DNA of 44,997 bases from Flavobacteriaceae bacterium (GTDB taxonomy: Bacteria > Bacteroidota > Bacteroidia > Flavobacteriales > Flavobacteriaceae): NCBI GenBank assembly GCA_947459635.1, contig CANHEA010000014.1, positions 1-44,997 on the forward strand, read 5' to 3'. The first letter of the stretch is position 1. Each line of letters starts with the position of its first letter. Below, piece by piece: positions 26,093 through 37,900 of the stretch. The position numbers and the translations under genes were made by a program. The notes under the pieces are model-generated. The model was not told the DNA's origin and ran no database searches. It was given only the letters and a program-made list of their open reading frames with translations.

Positions 26093-28885
26093 ATGGAAGA
26101 AAAGAAAAAAAGTAGGATTTTAAAGTTTTTGAAGATAACGGTCATTAGCTTCGTTGTATTCCTATCGATGTTGTTTTTGTTCCCAATAGTTTTTCCTGGA
26201 AAAATTGCGCAAGAAGTCAAATTGTTTGCCAACGAAAAATTGGAAGGCGAACTCAATTTTTCTGAAGCAAAGCTCTCTTTCTTCAATCATTTTCCTTCCT
26301 TAACACTTACACTAAAAGATTTTAAACTCAAAGGTTCTGCGCCTTTCAAAAATGAAACTCTAATTTCGGCGAATGAAATAGCATTTGGAATTAACATTAA
26401 GACGCTGATTTTTGATAACGCCGTTAAGATTGACAAGATTTTTCTCTCCAATGCTTTTATGAATGTCAAGGTGGATAAGAATGGACAAGCCAACTATAAC
26501 GTCTATGTTTCCGAAGATACAAAACCGTCTAAAGACAATTCAAATACCTCATTAAAGCTTGAGAAGATTGACATTCGTGATAGCCATTTGGTTTATGATG
26601 ATCAATCCACTAAAATCCTTATCGACGCAAAAGGTTTTAATTACGTGGGCAAAGGAGCCTTAGACCAAGCGATTTTTGATATTTATACAGAAGCAAATAT
26701 CGACTCTCTCAATATGACGTATGATAAGGAAGCGTACCTCATAAACAAAAAGATTAAGGCAGACCTGATTACTAAAATTAATACCAATTCGTTTTCGTTC
26801 GTTTTTCAGCAAAACAACTTAAAAATCAACAAGCTGCCAGTTCAGTTCACAGGAAAATTTGATTTCCTAAAGAATGGCTATGACATGGACTTCAAAATTG
26901 ATTCGAAAGACAGTAAACTCAACGACTTTTTTACGGCATTACCACCACAATACGTAACCTGGTTAGAGAAGACTAAAGTAAAAGGAAGTACTGACTTGGG
27001 CTTGTCGCTCAAAGGGCAGTACATCGCATCAGAAAAGAAAAGTCCAGATTTGGCCTTCAACATGAAAATTAGAGAAGGCAAAATTGAATATAAAAATGCG
27101 CCATTTCCAGTTACAAATATCTTCCTAAACTTTGATACTAAAATTCCCAGTTTAAATCCGGATAATATTGAAGTAACTGTTGATTCTCTCTTTTTTAATG
27201 TTGGAAAAGACTATCTGAAAGCTATCGTGAAATCTAAGGGTATAAAAAAACCTTCGATACAAGCGAATGTTCAAGCTTCATTGGATTTGCAAAAATTAGA
27301 TCGAGCGGCTGGCTTAGAAAATATGAAAATTAGTGGTCTAGTAAAAATGAATGTGCTAGCGAATGGCGCATATGATAAGGCGAAGTCCATTTTTCCAAGA
27401 ACCAAAGGATCGCTTAGTCTCAAAGGAGTTACGATTCAAACGAATTATTATCCGAAACCGATTCAAAATATCAACCTAAACGCTACATTAACCAACGGCG
27501 ACGGAACGTTCAAGCAAACCAAATTGGTCATTAATCCTGCGTCATTTGTATTTGAAGGAAATCCATTGTATCTGAAAGCTAGTTTCTCCAATTTTGATGA
27601 TGTTTTGTATGACATCAAAGCAAAAGGATCACTCGATATTGCAAAAATTTACAAAGTTTTTTCACAAAAGGGATTAGATGTAAAAGGATTTATCAAAGCG
27701 GATGTTGCATTCAAAGGAAAACAAAGCGACGCTACAAGCGGGAATTACAGTAAACTTAATAATAGTGGAACCTTGCAGTTAAAGAATATCAAAACAACGT
27801 CGCAGTATCTTCCAAAGCCATTTCTAATCAATGAAGGGTTGTTTACTTTTAATCAGGATAAAATGAACTTTACGGATTTCATTGCGTCGTATGGTCAATC
27901 CGATTTTAAGATGAATGGCTATTTGCAAAACGTAATCAATTTTGTGCTTTCGGATCGAGAAGTGCTAAAGGGCAAGTTTGCTTTGCAATCTAACTACATC
28001 AATGTCGATGAATTTATGTCGGGAGCAACGGTAACTTCAAAAGAAGAAACCACCAAAGAAAGTTCAGCCAAAACGGAGACAGGCGTTGTTGTGATTCCGC
28101 CAAATTTTGATCTGCAATTTGTTGCTAACGCTACCAAAGTGAATTTTAATGAATTGCAATTAGATCGTGCAAAAGGTGATTTGACGGTATCAAATGGCAA
28201 AATTTTACTCAAGAACACTGGTTTTAATATCATCGATTGCCCAGTAAACATGGATATCGCCTACGGAAGTGAAGCAAGTAACAGAGCCTTTTTCGACTTC
28301 AAAGTTAAAGCAGATAATTTTGATATTAAGCGTGCTTATGATGAAATCAAGATGTTTCGAGAAATGGCAACTGCGGCCGAAAAAGCACAAGGTAAAGTAT
28401 CACTAGACTATAAAGTAGGCGGAAAATTAGATGGAAACATGCAACCTATTTATCCGTCGTTGGTGGGTGGCGGAACGCTTTCTGTGAAAGAAGTAAAAAT
28501 GCGCGGATTTAAAATGTTCGCTGCAGTCAGCCAAAAAACAGGAACAGAATCAATAAAGAATCCCGATGTAACAAAAGTGGACATCAAAACAAAAATCAAG
28601 AATAATATCATTACAATTGAACGATTCAAATTCAAATTTGCAGGATTCAGACCTCGAATTGAAGGAACCACTAGTTTTGATGGTAAGTTAAATATCAAAA
28701 TGAGACTCGGATTGCCTCCATTGGGCATTATCGGAATTCCCCTAACTGTTACAGGAACCCAAGAGGCACCAAAAGTAAAACTTGGAAGAAAAACAGAGGA
28801 TTTAGAAGAAACCGAATATGTCGAAACTCCGCCAGGCAGCTCAGTTCCTAGCTCGTCTGCACCAACTTCTGCACCAGCCAAATAG
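26093..28885 (+). CDS. AsmA-like large envelope protein
   Basis: 930-residue protein of the AsmA/TamB-like group, whose members bridge the envelope and are linked to outer-membrane assembly or phospholipid transport. A short cytoplasmic lead (MEEKKKSRILKFLK) is followed by one membrane helix (about 14-33). A long periplasmic region of repeated beta strands follows, with the N-terminal AsmA pattern FANEKLEGELNFSEAKLSFFNHFPSLTLTLKDFKLKG (about 45-81). The C-terminal AsmA_2-like region (about 690-890) includes VSLDYKVGGKLDGNMQPIYPSLVGGGTLSVKEVKMRGFKMF. A Ser/Pro/Ala-rich tail ends the protein. It has its own promoter-like box and stands alone between the starch locus terminator and the malic enzyme gene. 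The precise role is unknown. Confidence 0.8.
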   Translation: MEEKKKSRILKFLKITVISFVVFLSMLFLFPIVFPGKIAQEVKLFANEKLEGELNFSEAKLSFFNHFPSLTLTLKDFKLKGSAPFKNETLISANEIAFGINIKTLIFDNAVKIDKIFLSNAFMNVKVDKNGQANYNVYVSEDTKPSKDNSNTSLKLEKIDIRDSHLVYDDQSTKILIDAKGFNYVGKGALDQAIFDIYTEANIDSLNMTYDKEAYLINKKIKADLITKINTNSFSFVFQQNNLKINKLPVQFTGKFDFLKNGYDMDFKIDSKDSKLNDFFTALPPQYVTWLEKTKVKGSTDLGLSLKGQYIASEKKSPDLAFNMKIREGKIEYKNAPFPVTNIFLNFDTKIPSLNPDNIEVTVDSLFFNVGKDYLKAIVKSKGIKKPSIQANVQASLDLQKLDRAAGLENMKISGLVKMNVLANGAYDKAKSIFPRTKGSLSLKGVTIQTNYYPKPIQNINLNATLTNGDGTFKQTKLVINPASFVFEGNPLYLKASFSNFDDVLYDIKAKGSLDIAKIYKVFSQKGLDVKGFIKADVAFKGKQSDATSGNYSKLNNSGTLQLKNIKTTSQYLPKPFLINEGLFTFNQDKMNFTDFIASYGQSDFKMNGYLQNVINFVLSDREVLKGKFALQSNYINVDEFMSGATVTSKEETTKESSAKTETGVVVIPPNFDLQFVANATKVNFNELQLDRAKGDLTVSNGKILLKNTGFNIIDCPVNMDIAYGSEASNRAFFDFKVKADNFDIKRAYDEIKMFREMATAAEKAQGKVSLDYKVGGKLDGNMQPIYPSLVGGGTLSVKEVKMRGFKMFAAVSQKTGTESIKNPDVTKVDIKTKIKNNIITIERFKFKFAGFRPRIEGTTSFDGKLNIKMRLGLPPLGIIGIPLTVTGTQEAPKVKLGRKTEDLEETEYVETPPGSSVPSSSAPTSAPAK

Positions 28886-28974
28886 CAAGTTGCTAATCTG
28901 ATTTTTCATTATTGCTTTCATTTTTTTTTGCTAAAGATTAATGCGTAAAAGTTTCGCTGTTACGTCTAGACTTC

Positions 28975-28983
28975 TACCTTTGC
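28975..28983 (+). promoter_or_regulatory. Candidate -7 box for the malic enzyme gene
   Basis: TACCTTTGC fits TAnnTTTG and lies 24 bases before the ATG at 29008. The 122-base gap upstream contains nothing else I can name. Confidence 0.5.
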
Positions 28984-29007
28984 AAGTCGGAATTAAATCC
29001 CATTGCC

Positions 29008-31305
29008 ATGAATAGAAATAGCAAGCGAAGAGAAGCATTATTATACCACGCAAAACCCACTCCAGGGAAAATTCAAGTTGTTCCAACTAAGAAATACGCA
29101 ACTCAAAGAGATCTGTCTTTGGCCTATTCTCCTGGCGTAGCAGAACCTTGTCTTGAAATTGCAAAAGACATCAACAACGTATATAAATACACAGCAAAAG
29201 GAAATCTTGTGGCTGTGATTACCAACGGAACTGCAGTTTTAGGACTTGGCGATATTGGTCCTGAGGCTTCAAAGCCGGTGATGGAAGGGAAAGCATTACT
29301 TTTTAAAATATTCGCTGACATTGATGTGTTTGATATTGAAATTGGCACCAAAGACATCGACGCTTTTATCGAAACCGTAAAAAATATAGCGCCAACTTTC
29401 GGAGGAATCAATTTAGAAGATATTAAAGCGCCAGAATCTTTCGAAATCGAACGTCGATTGGTAGAAGAGTTAAATATTCCGGTGATGCACGATGATCAAC
29501 ATGGTACAGCCATCATATCTTCTGCAGCCTTAATAAACGCTTTGGAATTGGCAAACAAGAAGGCGAGCGACATCAAAATGGTCGTGTCAGGAGCAGGTTC
29601 AGCAGCGCTGGCTTGTGCCGATTTGTATGTTTTATTGGGTATCAAGCCAGAGAATATTTACATGTTTAATAGCAAAGGCTTGCTAACAAAAGACAATCCT
29701 TCTTTGTCTCCAATGCAAGTAAAGTATGCGCGTGAAGGTAAGTCGATTTCCCTTCAAGAAGCACTTCAAGGCGCTGATCTTTTTTTAGGACTTTCTTCAG
29801 GAAATTTACTAACTCCAGACATGTTGTTAGGCATGGCAGACAATCCCATCGTTTTTGCGATGGCAAATCCAGATCCGGAAATCTCTTATAATTTAGCGAT
29901 TGCGACACGAAAAGATATTATCATGGCTACAGGAAGATCAGATCATCCAAACCAAGTTAATAATGTGCTCGGTTTCCCCTATATTTTTAGAGGTGCGTTA
30001 GATGTTCGGGCCACAAAAATAAATGAAGCTATGAAAATGGCTGCGGTAAAAGCACTAGCAGCATTGGCGAAGGAAAGTGTTCCAGAGCAAGTAAATATCG
30101 CTTATGGAGAAACAAAATTGGTGTTTGGACGTGAGTATATCATACCAAAACCTTTCGACCCGCGATTGATTACAATGGTCGCGCCAGCTGTTGCAAAAGC
30201 AGCAATGGATTCTGGAGTTGCACTTCACCCGATTCAAGATTGGCAACAATATGAGGAAGAATTGTTAGAACGATTGGGTTCTGACAATAAGATGGTTCGA
30301 TTGTTAACCAATAGAGCGAAGACCGATCCTAAGCGAATTGTCTTTGCGGAAGCAGACCATTTAGATGTATTAAAAGCGGCTCAAATTGTCCTTGAAGAAG
30401 GCATTGGAAAGCCGATCTTATTGGGAAATAAAGAACTAATCTTAGAATTAAAAGAAGAATTAGGCTTCGATGCTGACGTCCCTATTTACGATCCAAAGAC
30501 GCCAGAAGAAGACAAGCGCAGGTTGCACTATGCGGAGATGTATTGGAAATCAAGACAAAGACGCGGAATTTCTTTATTGGACGCCCAAAAGTGGATGCGA
30601 GAGCGAAATTACTTTGCGGCAATGATGATCAATGAAGGTGAGGCAGATGCCTTGGTTACAGGCTATTCACGAAGTTATCCAACGGTAGTGAAGCCAATAA
30701 TGCAGCTCATCGGAAAAGCGCCAGGGATTTCGTTGATTGCGACAACAAATATGATGATGACCAACCGTGGTCCAATGTTCTTGTCAGATACAGCCATAAA
30801 CCCAAATCCATCATCTGATGATTTGGCGAAAATTGCTTTAATGACTGCAAAAACCGTTAAGCTTTTCGGAATAGAGCCTGTTATTGGTATGGTTTCGTTT
30901 TCGAATTTTGGTTCTTCTACGGATCAGAGTGCTTCAAAAGTTAGAGAAGCGGTGGCTTACTTACATAATTACTATCCAGATCTAATTGTTGACGGAGAAA
31001 TTCAAGCGGATTTTGCGTTGAATGCCGAAATGTTGAAAGCAAAGTTTCCATTCTCAAAGTTGGCGGGTAAAAAAGTAAATACACTGATTTTTCCTAATCT
31101 TGAATCAGCAAATATTACATACAAATTGCTAAAAGAATTATATAAAGTAGATTCTATTGGTCCGATTATGATGGGAATGGGCAAGCCAGTTCACATCTTT
31201 CAACTCGGTGCTAGCGTAGAAGAAATGGTTAATATGGCAGCAGTGGCGGTTGTAGATGCACAAGAGAAGATGAAAAGGTTAAAAAATTTAGAAATAAAAA
31301 TTTAA
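29008..31305 (+). CDS. maeB: NADP-dependent malic enzyme with C-terminal phosphotransacetylase-like domain
   Basis: Oxidative decarboxylation of malate to pyruvate with NADPH production; cytoplasmic. The 765-residue protein has the two-part MaeB layout. The malic enzyme part (about 1-425) shows the early block PTPGKIQVVPTKKYATQRDLSLAYSPGVAEPCLEI, the metal/active-site segment MHDDQHGTAIISSAALINAL, the nucleotide fold VVSGAGSAALACADLY, and ATGRSDHPNQVNNVLGFPYIFRGALDVRA. The phosphate acetyl/butyryltransferase-like part (about 430-765) shows RIVFAEADHLDVLKAAQ and DALVTGYSRSYPTVVKPIMQ. In known MaeB proteins the second part is regulatory and usually not an active transacetylase. Length is as expected for the fusion. 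The ruvA start follows 66 bases later. Confidence 0.95.
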   Translation: MNRNSKRREALLYHAKPTPGKIQVVPTKKYATQRDLSLAYSPGVAEPCLEIAKDINNVYKYTAKGNLVAVITNGTAVLGLGDIGPEASKPVMEGKALLFKIFADIDVFDIEIGTKDIDAFIETVKNIAPTFGGINLEDIKAPESFEIERRLVEELNIPVMHDDQHGTAIISSAALINALELANKKASDIKMVVSGAGSAALACADLYVLLGIKPENIYMFNSKGLLTKDNPSLSPMQVKYAREGKSISLQEALQGADLFLGLSSGNLLTPDMLLGMADNPIVFAMANPDPEISYNLAIATRKDIIMATGRSDHPNQVNNVLGFPYIFRGALDVRATKINEAMKMAAVKALAALAKESVPEQVNIAYGETKLVFGREYIIPKPFDPRLITMVAPAVAKAAMDSGVALHPIQDWQQYEEELLERLGSDNKMVRLLTNRAKTDPKRIVFAEADHLDVLKAAQIVLEEGIGKPILLGNKELILELKEELGFDADVPIYDPKTPEEDKRRLHYAEMYWKSRQRRGISLLDAQKWMRERNYFAAMMINEGEADALVTGYSRSYPTVVKPIMQLIGKAPGISLIATTNMMMTNRGPMFLSDTAINPNPSSDDLAKIALMTAKTVKLFGIEPVIGMVSFSNFGSSTDQSASKVREAVAYLHNYYPDLIVDGEIQADFALNAEMLKAKFPFSKLAGKKVNTLIFPNLESANITYKLLKELYKVDSIGPIMMGMGKPVHIFQLGASVEEMVNMAAVAVVDAQEKMKRLKNLEIKI

Positions 31306-31344
31306 CACTTGTTCAGAAAAATAAGAGCAATTAAAGTTTTTTGT

Positions 31345-31352
31345 TATATTTG
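31345..31352 (+). promoter_or_regulatory. Candidate -7 box for ruvA
   Basis: TATATTTG, a full match to TAnnTTTG, 19 bases before the ruvA ATG at 31372. It falls after a TTG codon at 31309 that could otherwise be read as an upstream start, which argues for the ATG. Confidence 0.45.
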
Positions 31353-31371
31353 GCTTTACTTTACAATACTA

Positions 31372-31953
31372 ATGATAGCACATATTCAAGGGAAAATAGT
31401 TGAAAAAACACCAACAGATGTGGTTATTGATTGTGGTGGAGTGGGTTACCATATTAACATATCTTTGCATACTTATTCGTTGCTCCCATCGACAGAGACA
31501 ATAAAATTATACACCTATGTGCAAATAAAAGAAGATGCCCATACTTTGTTTGGTTTTGTTGAAAAATCGGAGCGCGAAATTTTCAAGATGTTGTTGTCCG
31601 TTTCTGGAATTGGAGCTAGTATTGCAAGGACAATGCTATCTTCTTTAGAACCTAAACAAGTTATTCAGGCGATTGCCGTTGGTGACGTAGCAGCCATTCA
31701 ATCTATAAAAGGGATTGGCGCAAAGACTGCGCAGCGAGCCATTCTAGATTTGAAAGATAAAGTGTTAAAATTGTATGATTTGGATGAAGTTTCCTTAGCT
31801 CAAAACAATACAAACAAGGATGAGGCGTTATCAGCTCTCGAAGTATTAGGTTTTAACAAAAAATTAGCAGAAAAAGTCGTTGATAAGATTGTTGTTCAAG
31901 ATGCTGCCGCTACTGTTGAATCTATTATAAAACAAGCTTTAAAAAATTTATAA
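31372..31953 (+). CDS. ruvA: Holliday junction branch migration protein RuvA
   Basis: DNA-binding subunit that holds Holliday junctions as a tetramer and loads the RuvB motor. The 193-residue protein starts MIAHIQGKIVEKTPTDVVIDCGGVGYHINIS, the OB-fold domain typical of RuvA. The middle domain has two helix-hairpin-helix motifs: LLSVSGIGASIARTMLSS and IQSIKGIGAKTAQRAILDLKDKV. The C-terminal domain III (about 145-193) contains DEALSALEVLGFNKKLAEKVVDKIV and would contact RuvB. The frame is open 21 codons further upstream to a TTG, but family length and the -7 box favour the ATG at 31372. sprA begins three bases after its stop, so the two may be co-transcribed. Confidence 0.95.
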   Translation: MIAHIQGKIVEKTPTDVVIDCGGVGYHINISLHTYSLLPSTETIKLYTYVQIKEDAHTLFGFVEKSEREIFKMLLSVSGIGASIARTMLSSLEPKQVIQAIAVGDVAAIQSIKGIGAKTAQRAILDLKDKVLKLYDLDEVSLAQNNTNKDEALSALEVLGFNKKLAEKVVDKIVVQDAAATVESIIKQALKNL

Positions 31954-31956
31954 TAC

Positions 31957-34900
31957 TTGAAAACACTATTAATAAAGAATATACAAACGGTACTTAAAAT
32001 CAGTGTTTTTGCTTTGGTTTTTCTTTTCTGTCTTTCTGCTAAAGCTCAAGAGCAAGAAACCGACAGTATAAAGCCAGGGTACTCATCAGGAAACTTGCAG
32101 TTGCCCAATCCTCCAAGTATATTGGATGCATATACTTATGATCCAGTAACCGATCGCTATATTTATACGAATAGTGTCGACGGGTTCAATATTAACTATC
32201 CTATTATTCTGACTCCGAAAGAATATGAAAAACTCATGCTTCAGGAGTCTATGCGTGCTTATTTCAAGAAGAAGTCAGACGCCATTGATGGTAAAAAAGA
32301 AGGATCAGAAGCAGCTAAAAAAGATTTATTACCGCGCTATTATGTTAATTCAGGTTTTTTTGCCTCTATTTTTGGAAGTAATACAATAGATGTTAAACCT
32401 ACAGGTTCTGTTGAGGTAGACCTTGGGGTTCGTCACACAAAACAAGATAACCCAGCCCTTTCTCCGCAAAACCGTGCGCAAACTAATTTCGATTTTGCAC
32501 AACGAATTAGTATGAGTTTAATGGGGAAAGTGGGTACAAGATTAAAAGTTACCGCAAATTATGATACACAGTCGACTTTTGCCTTTCAAAATCAAATTAA
32601 ACTAGAGTATACGCCTGACGAAGATGATATCATTCAGAAAATTGAAGTTGGTAACGTCAGTCTGCCCTTAAGTAGTTCCTTGATTCGTGGGGCGCAAAGT
32701 TTGTTTGGAGTAAAGGCCCAATTGCAATTTGGAAAAACCACATTAACAGGAATATTCTCTGAACAAAAATCACAAACTAAAACGGTCACAGCACAGGGAG
32801 GCGGAACGATTCAAGACTTTGATTTGTTTGGCTTGGAGTATGACAATGACAGACACTTTTTCTTGTCACAGTACTTTAGAAACAAATACGACGCTGCTCT
32901 TAATAAATACCCTTTCATCAATAGCCGGGTTCAAGTTACGCGTCTTGAGGTTTGGATTACAAATAGACAAAACAGAGTCAATGTAGCAAATAACAATCAG
33001 AGAAATATCATTGCGTTACAAGATCTTGGTGAAGCACAAATATCAGGAATTAATGATAATGAAGTGGTTTCGGTTAATCCTGCGCCTGTAGGATTCTTCG
33101 TAAATCCGATAGATAGTCCAGCGGACAATAAAAACAATTTATATGACCCGGGGTTAATTGATGATAGTAACAATGGAGCCGGACTCTTAAATCCTAATAT
33201 TCGAGAAATTGCGACAGCTGGAGCTGGATTTAATGCGGTTTCGCCAGTAGAGGGATTAGACTTTTCAAAACTTGAAAATGCCCGAAAATTAAATGCAAAC
33301 GAATATACATTCAATACGCAATTGGGGTATTTGTCTTTGCAACAAAGACTGTCTAATGATGAAGTCTTGGCAGTTGCTTATCAATATACCGTAGGAGATA
33401 AGGTATATCAAGTGGGTGAATTTGGTAATGACGGAGTAGATGCCACACAGCCAGGTTCCGTCAATCCTCAGACTGGTCAACCCGAAACAATTACAACGCA
33501 AGCATTGGTATTAAAAATGCTTAAAAGTAATTTGTCTAACGTAGAAAAACCAGTTTGGAACTTGATGATGAAAAACATTTATCAAATTCCTGGTGCTTTC
33601 CAATTAGAACAGCAGGATTTCCGATTCAACATTTTGTATTCGGATCCTTCACCAATAAATTACATTACTCCAGTAGCTGGTACCACATTTCCTGCCAACC
33701 CTACCATTGATAATCGACTTACAGACACACCACTGTTGAAAGTTTTTAATGTAGATAAGCTTAATTTCAATAATGACCCGCAAGCTGGAGGAGATGGTTT
33801 TTTTGATTTCATACCAGGCTTAACGGTAGATCCGCAAAATGGAAGATTGATTTTCACGACAGTGGAGCCTTTTGGAAGGTTGATTTTTGATAAATTGAAA
33901 GACAATCCGGGACAATTGTATAGCGATCCAAATACGTATAACGAAAATCAAAGAAAGTACGTTTTTAGAAGTATGTACCGTCGAACACAAGCGCAAGCAT
34001 TGCAAGATGGCGATAAGAATAAATACCAATTACGCGGTAAGTTCAAGTCTAGCGGAGGCGATGGAATTCCAATTGGAGCATTTAATGTGCCGCGTGGATC
34101 AGTTGTAGTTACCGCTGGAGGTCGCGTCTTGGTTGAAGGAATAGATTATAGCGTTAATTACCAAGCAGGTAGAGTTCAAATATTAGATCCTTCTCTGCAA
34201 GCCTCTAATACACCAATCCAAGTTTCTGTAGAAAACAATTCGACTTTTGGTCAGCAGACGAGAAGATTCATGGGTTTTACGGTGGAACATAAAATCTCAG
34301 AGAAATTTACAGTAGGCGGAACATTCTTGAAAATGACAGAAAGACCACTAACTCAAAAATCGAGTTTTGGACAAGAATCTGTAAACAATACAATTTATGG
34401 GTTGAACACAAATTTTTCAACTGAAGTGCCATTTTTTACTAGAATGGTTAACAAGTTGCCTTTTATGGATACCGATGTTCCGTCAAATATCTCCTTTAGA
34501 GGAGAAATTGCTTTCTTGAAACCCGACACGCCAAAAGCAGATCAGTTCCAAGGAGAAGCAACGATTTACGTTGACGATTTCGAAGGATCTCAAACCAATG
34601 TCGATTTACGGTCTCCGTTATCTTGGGCATTGTCTTCTACGCCTTTGGTTGATACGGATATTACAAAAGGTGAAACTCCCAGCCCCTATGATTTTAAGGG
34701 AGATTTAACCACGCTAGAATACGGTTCTAAAAGAGCAAAATTGAGTTGGTACACCATCGATCCAATAATTTATACACGTCCTGGCGGTATTTCGACAGAT
34801 GATATTTCCCTAAATAAGTCGAGGAGAGTATTTATTACGGAGCTTTTCCCCGGCACTGATATAGCTCCAGGCCAAATTCAAATTGTTAATACTTTTGATC

Positions 34901-37900
34901 TTACGTACTATCCAAGTGAACGAGGACCCTATAATAATAGTACAGATTTTGCAGCTTTCCCAAGAACCAACTTTGGAGGAATTACGAGAGCATTAAATTC
35001 AACCAATTTTGAACAGGCCAATGTAGAATTTGTTCAATTTTGGGTAATGGATCCTTATGTGGGTCATGGTGCTTTACCATCGACCAGCTCTAATACAGGA
35101 AAAATATATTTCAATTTAGGTTCTATTTCTGAAGATATTCTTAAAGATGGAAGAAAGCAGTATGAAAATGGTTTGCCTGAAGCAGGATCGAATACCTTGA
35201 CCATTAGCACGGTTTGGGGAAAGGTGCCATCGGCACAATCGCTGGTGTACGCTTTTGACACGAATCAAGGAAATAGAAGCGTACAAGATATCGGATTGGA
35301 CGGATTAACCGATGCTGCCGAAAGTTCAATATATACGAATTACGCAGGAGAAGCGGATCCGGCTGCTGACAATTATGTTTATTTTCTTCAAGCGGGAGGT
35401 GGTGTAGTGGAACGCTATAAGAATTTTAATGGAACACAAGGGAATTCACCTGTGGATGTGACCGATAATAATAGAGGTAACTCAACAATTCCTGATATCG
35501 AAGACATCAACAGAGATAACACCATGGATACTGTTGAAGCATACTACGAATATAGTGTTGATATCAAACCAGGATTGGTAGTAGGAGACAAATTTGTTAC
35601 TGATGTTAAATCGACTATTGCAGCAACATCTGGTTCTTCTTTTGGTGAAGATACACCTGTTCGTTGGATTCAATATAAGATTCCTGTTACCGAATTTGAA
35701 AGAAAAATAGGTGGGATTTCAGATTTTACTTCTGTTCGTTTTATCAGAATGTTTGTGACAGGTTTCGAAAGCGAAGTGACGCTTCGTTTTGGAGCCCTAG
35801 ATTTAGTACGTGGCGATTGGAGAAGATATACCAATAGTTTGGATTCTGTTTTGCCGCCAAATACCGACACCAACGTTGCTGATGACCCAACGATATTTGA
35901 AGTACAGTCATTGAATATTTTGGAGAATTCCTCTAGAGCACCCATTCGTTATGTTTCTCCTCCTGGTGTTGTTCGCGAGCAACTATTTAACAACAACACC
36001 ATTATCAATCAAAATGAGCAGTCTCTTTCATTGAGAGTATCAGGAGAGCAAGGTTTAGAAATTACTGACGCAAGAGGAGTTTTTAAAAATGTGAGTGTCG
36101 ATATGCGACAATTCAAGAAATTGAAAATGTTCCTACACGCCGAAGCATTGCCAAGTGATCCTTCATTAGCTTTGCAAGACAATGAAATGGTAGGTTTTAT
36201 TAGATTTGGAAATGACTTTACAGAGAACTTTTATGAAGTAGAAGTGCCTTTAAAGGTTACCGCTCCCGGTGCTTCAACAGCGGAACTAATTTGGCCAGCG
36301 GAAAATGAAATTGATTTGCCTCTAGAATTATTAACGCAATTGAAAATTTTATCTAGAGCGGTTCAGTTAGGACCAAACGAGATTTTCTATAAAAACGAGA
36401 ACGAATTGGATGCTGCTCGACCTAACAAACTGAGATTGGGTGTAAGAGGAAATCCTAACTTTGGATTGGTGAGAAATCTTATGGTTGGTATCAAAAACAA
36501 TACTTTAGATGGCAAAAGTCCAACAGGAGCGGATTTGATTGATAGACCTATTCGCGGAGAAGTTTGGTTTAATGAACTTCGATTGGCGCAAATGGAGAAC
36601 AGTGGCGGTATGGCGGCACTCGTAAATATCGATACTAATTTAGCGGATTTCGCAACGATTTCTGCAACGGGTAAAAAGAGTACTATAGGTTTTGGTTCGT
36701 TAGAACAAGGTCCAAATGAAAGAAGTAGAGAGGATGTACAACAGTATAATATTGTAACAAACTTAAGTTTAGGTAAATTGATGCCTAAAAAATGGAGAAT
36801 TAATTTACCGTTTAATTACTCTATTGGAGAGGAAACTATTACGCCAGAATACGATCCTTTTAATCAAGATATTAGGTTAGATCAAATTTTAGATGTAACA
36901 GCCGATGGCGCTGAGAGAGCCAATATAAAAGATCGTGCAATTGATTATACCAAACGAAAAAGCATCAATTTTATTGGGGTTAAAAAAGAAAGAGCTCCAG
37001 AACAGAAGCAACATATTTATGATCCTGAAAATCTAACCTTATCCTACTCTTTCAACCAAGTTGAACGTCATAATTTTGAAATAGAAAAATTTGTTGACCA
37101 ACAGGTAAACACGACCGCCGATTATACTTACGCTTTTCAGCCAAAAGCAGTCGAGCCCTTGAAAAATAATAAGTTCCTTAAGAAAAGTTCGTATTGGAAA
37201 ATGCTAAGTGATTTTAATTTTAATTATTTACCGAGCAATATTTCTTTTAGTACAAGTATTATTCGCCAATATAATAAACAACAATTCCGACAAATTGATG
37301 TCGAAGGTATTCCTTTGGATCCCTTGTTCAGAAGAAATTACCAGTTCAACTATCAATATGGATTTAATTATAATTTGACGAAAGCGTTAAAAATTAATTA
37401 TACCGCGTCCTCAAATAATATAGTTAGAAATTATATCGACGAAAATAACGAGCCGATAAACAGTGTGACGTTGTATACGGATTATTGGAATCCAGGTGAG
37501 GCATTTACGAGAACACAGCAATTTGTGGTGAATTACGATTTACCAATCAACAAATTACCATTCCTGAGTTTCGTAAAATCTACTTACTCTTATACGGGTG
37601 ATTATAACTGGCAAAGAGCGTCACTGTTGCTGTCAGATGTTGAAATTGATGGCGTCAACTACAATCTTGGAAATACAGTTCAAAATGCAAGTTCACATAA
37701 ATTGAACACTGCGTTCAATATGGACTCATTTTATAAGTATATCGGATTGACCAAGAAAACAGCAAAAGCGCCAGCCAAAGCGGTTGCTCCGCCGAAACCT
37801 GGACAGAAAGTAGTTAATACTACAGCGGCTGCAGCGACGACAAATAACAACCTATTTGTAAACGGATTGATTGGCGTCTTAACCAGTATAAAAACCATTA

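Noticed and set aside
28450..28881. Minus-strand frame of 143 codons opposite the AsmA-like gene end
   Set aside because: Shadow of the Ser/Pro-rich tail; no family features and no promoter.
28883..28900. Possible terminator after the AsmA-like gene
   Set aside because: The inverted repeat TAGCAA/TTGCTA has only one base between its arms, so just a three-pair stem can form, and the T run is offset.
30298..31305. Separate phosphotransacetylase gene downstream of malic enzyme
   Set aside because: The frame is continuous with the malic enzyme part, as in known MaeB fusion proteins, so it is one gene without a frameshift.
31309..31371. Upstream TTG start for ruvA
   Set aside because: The added residues do not belong to the OB-fold, and the -7 box TATATTTG lies inside this stretch.
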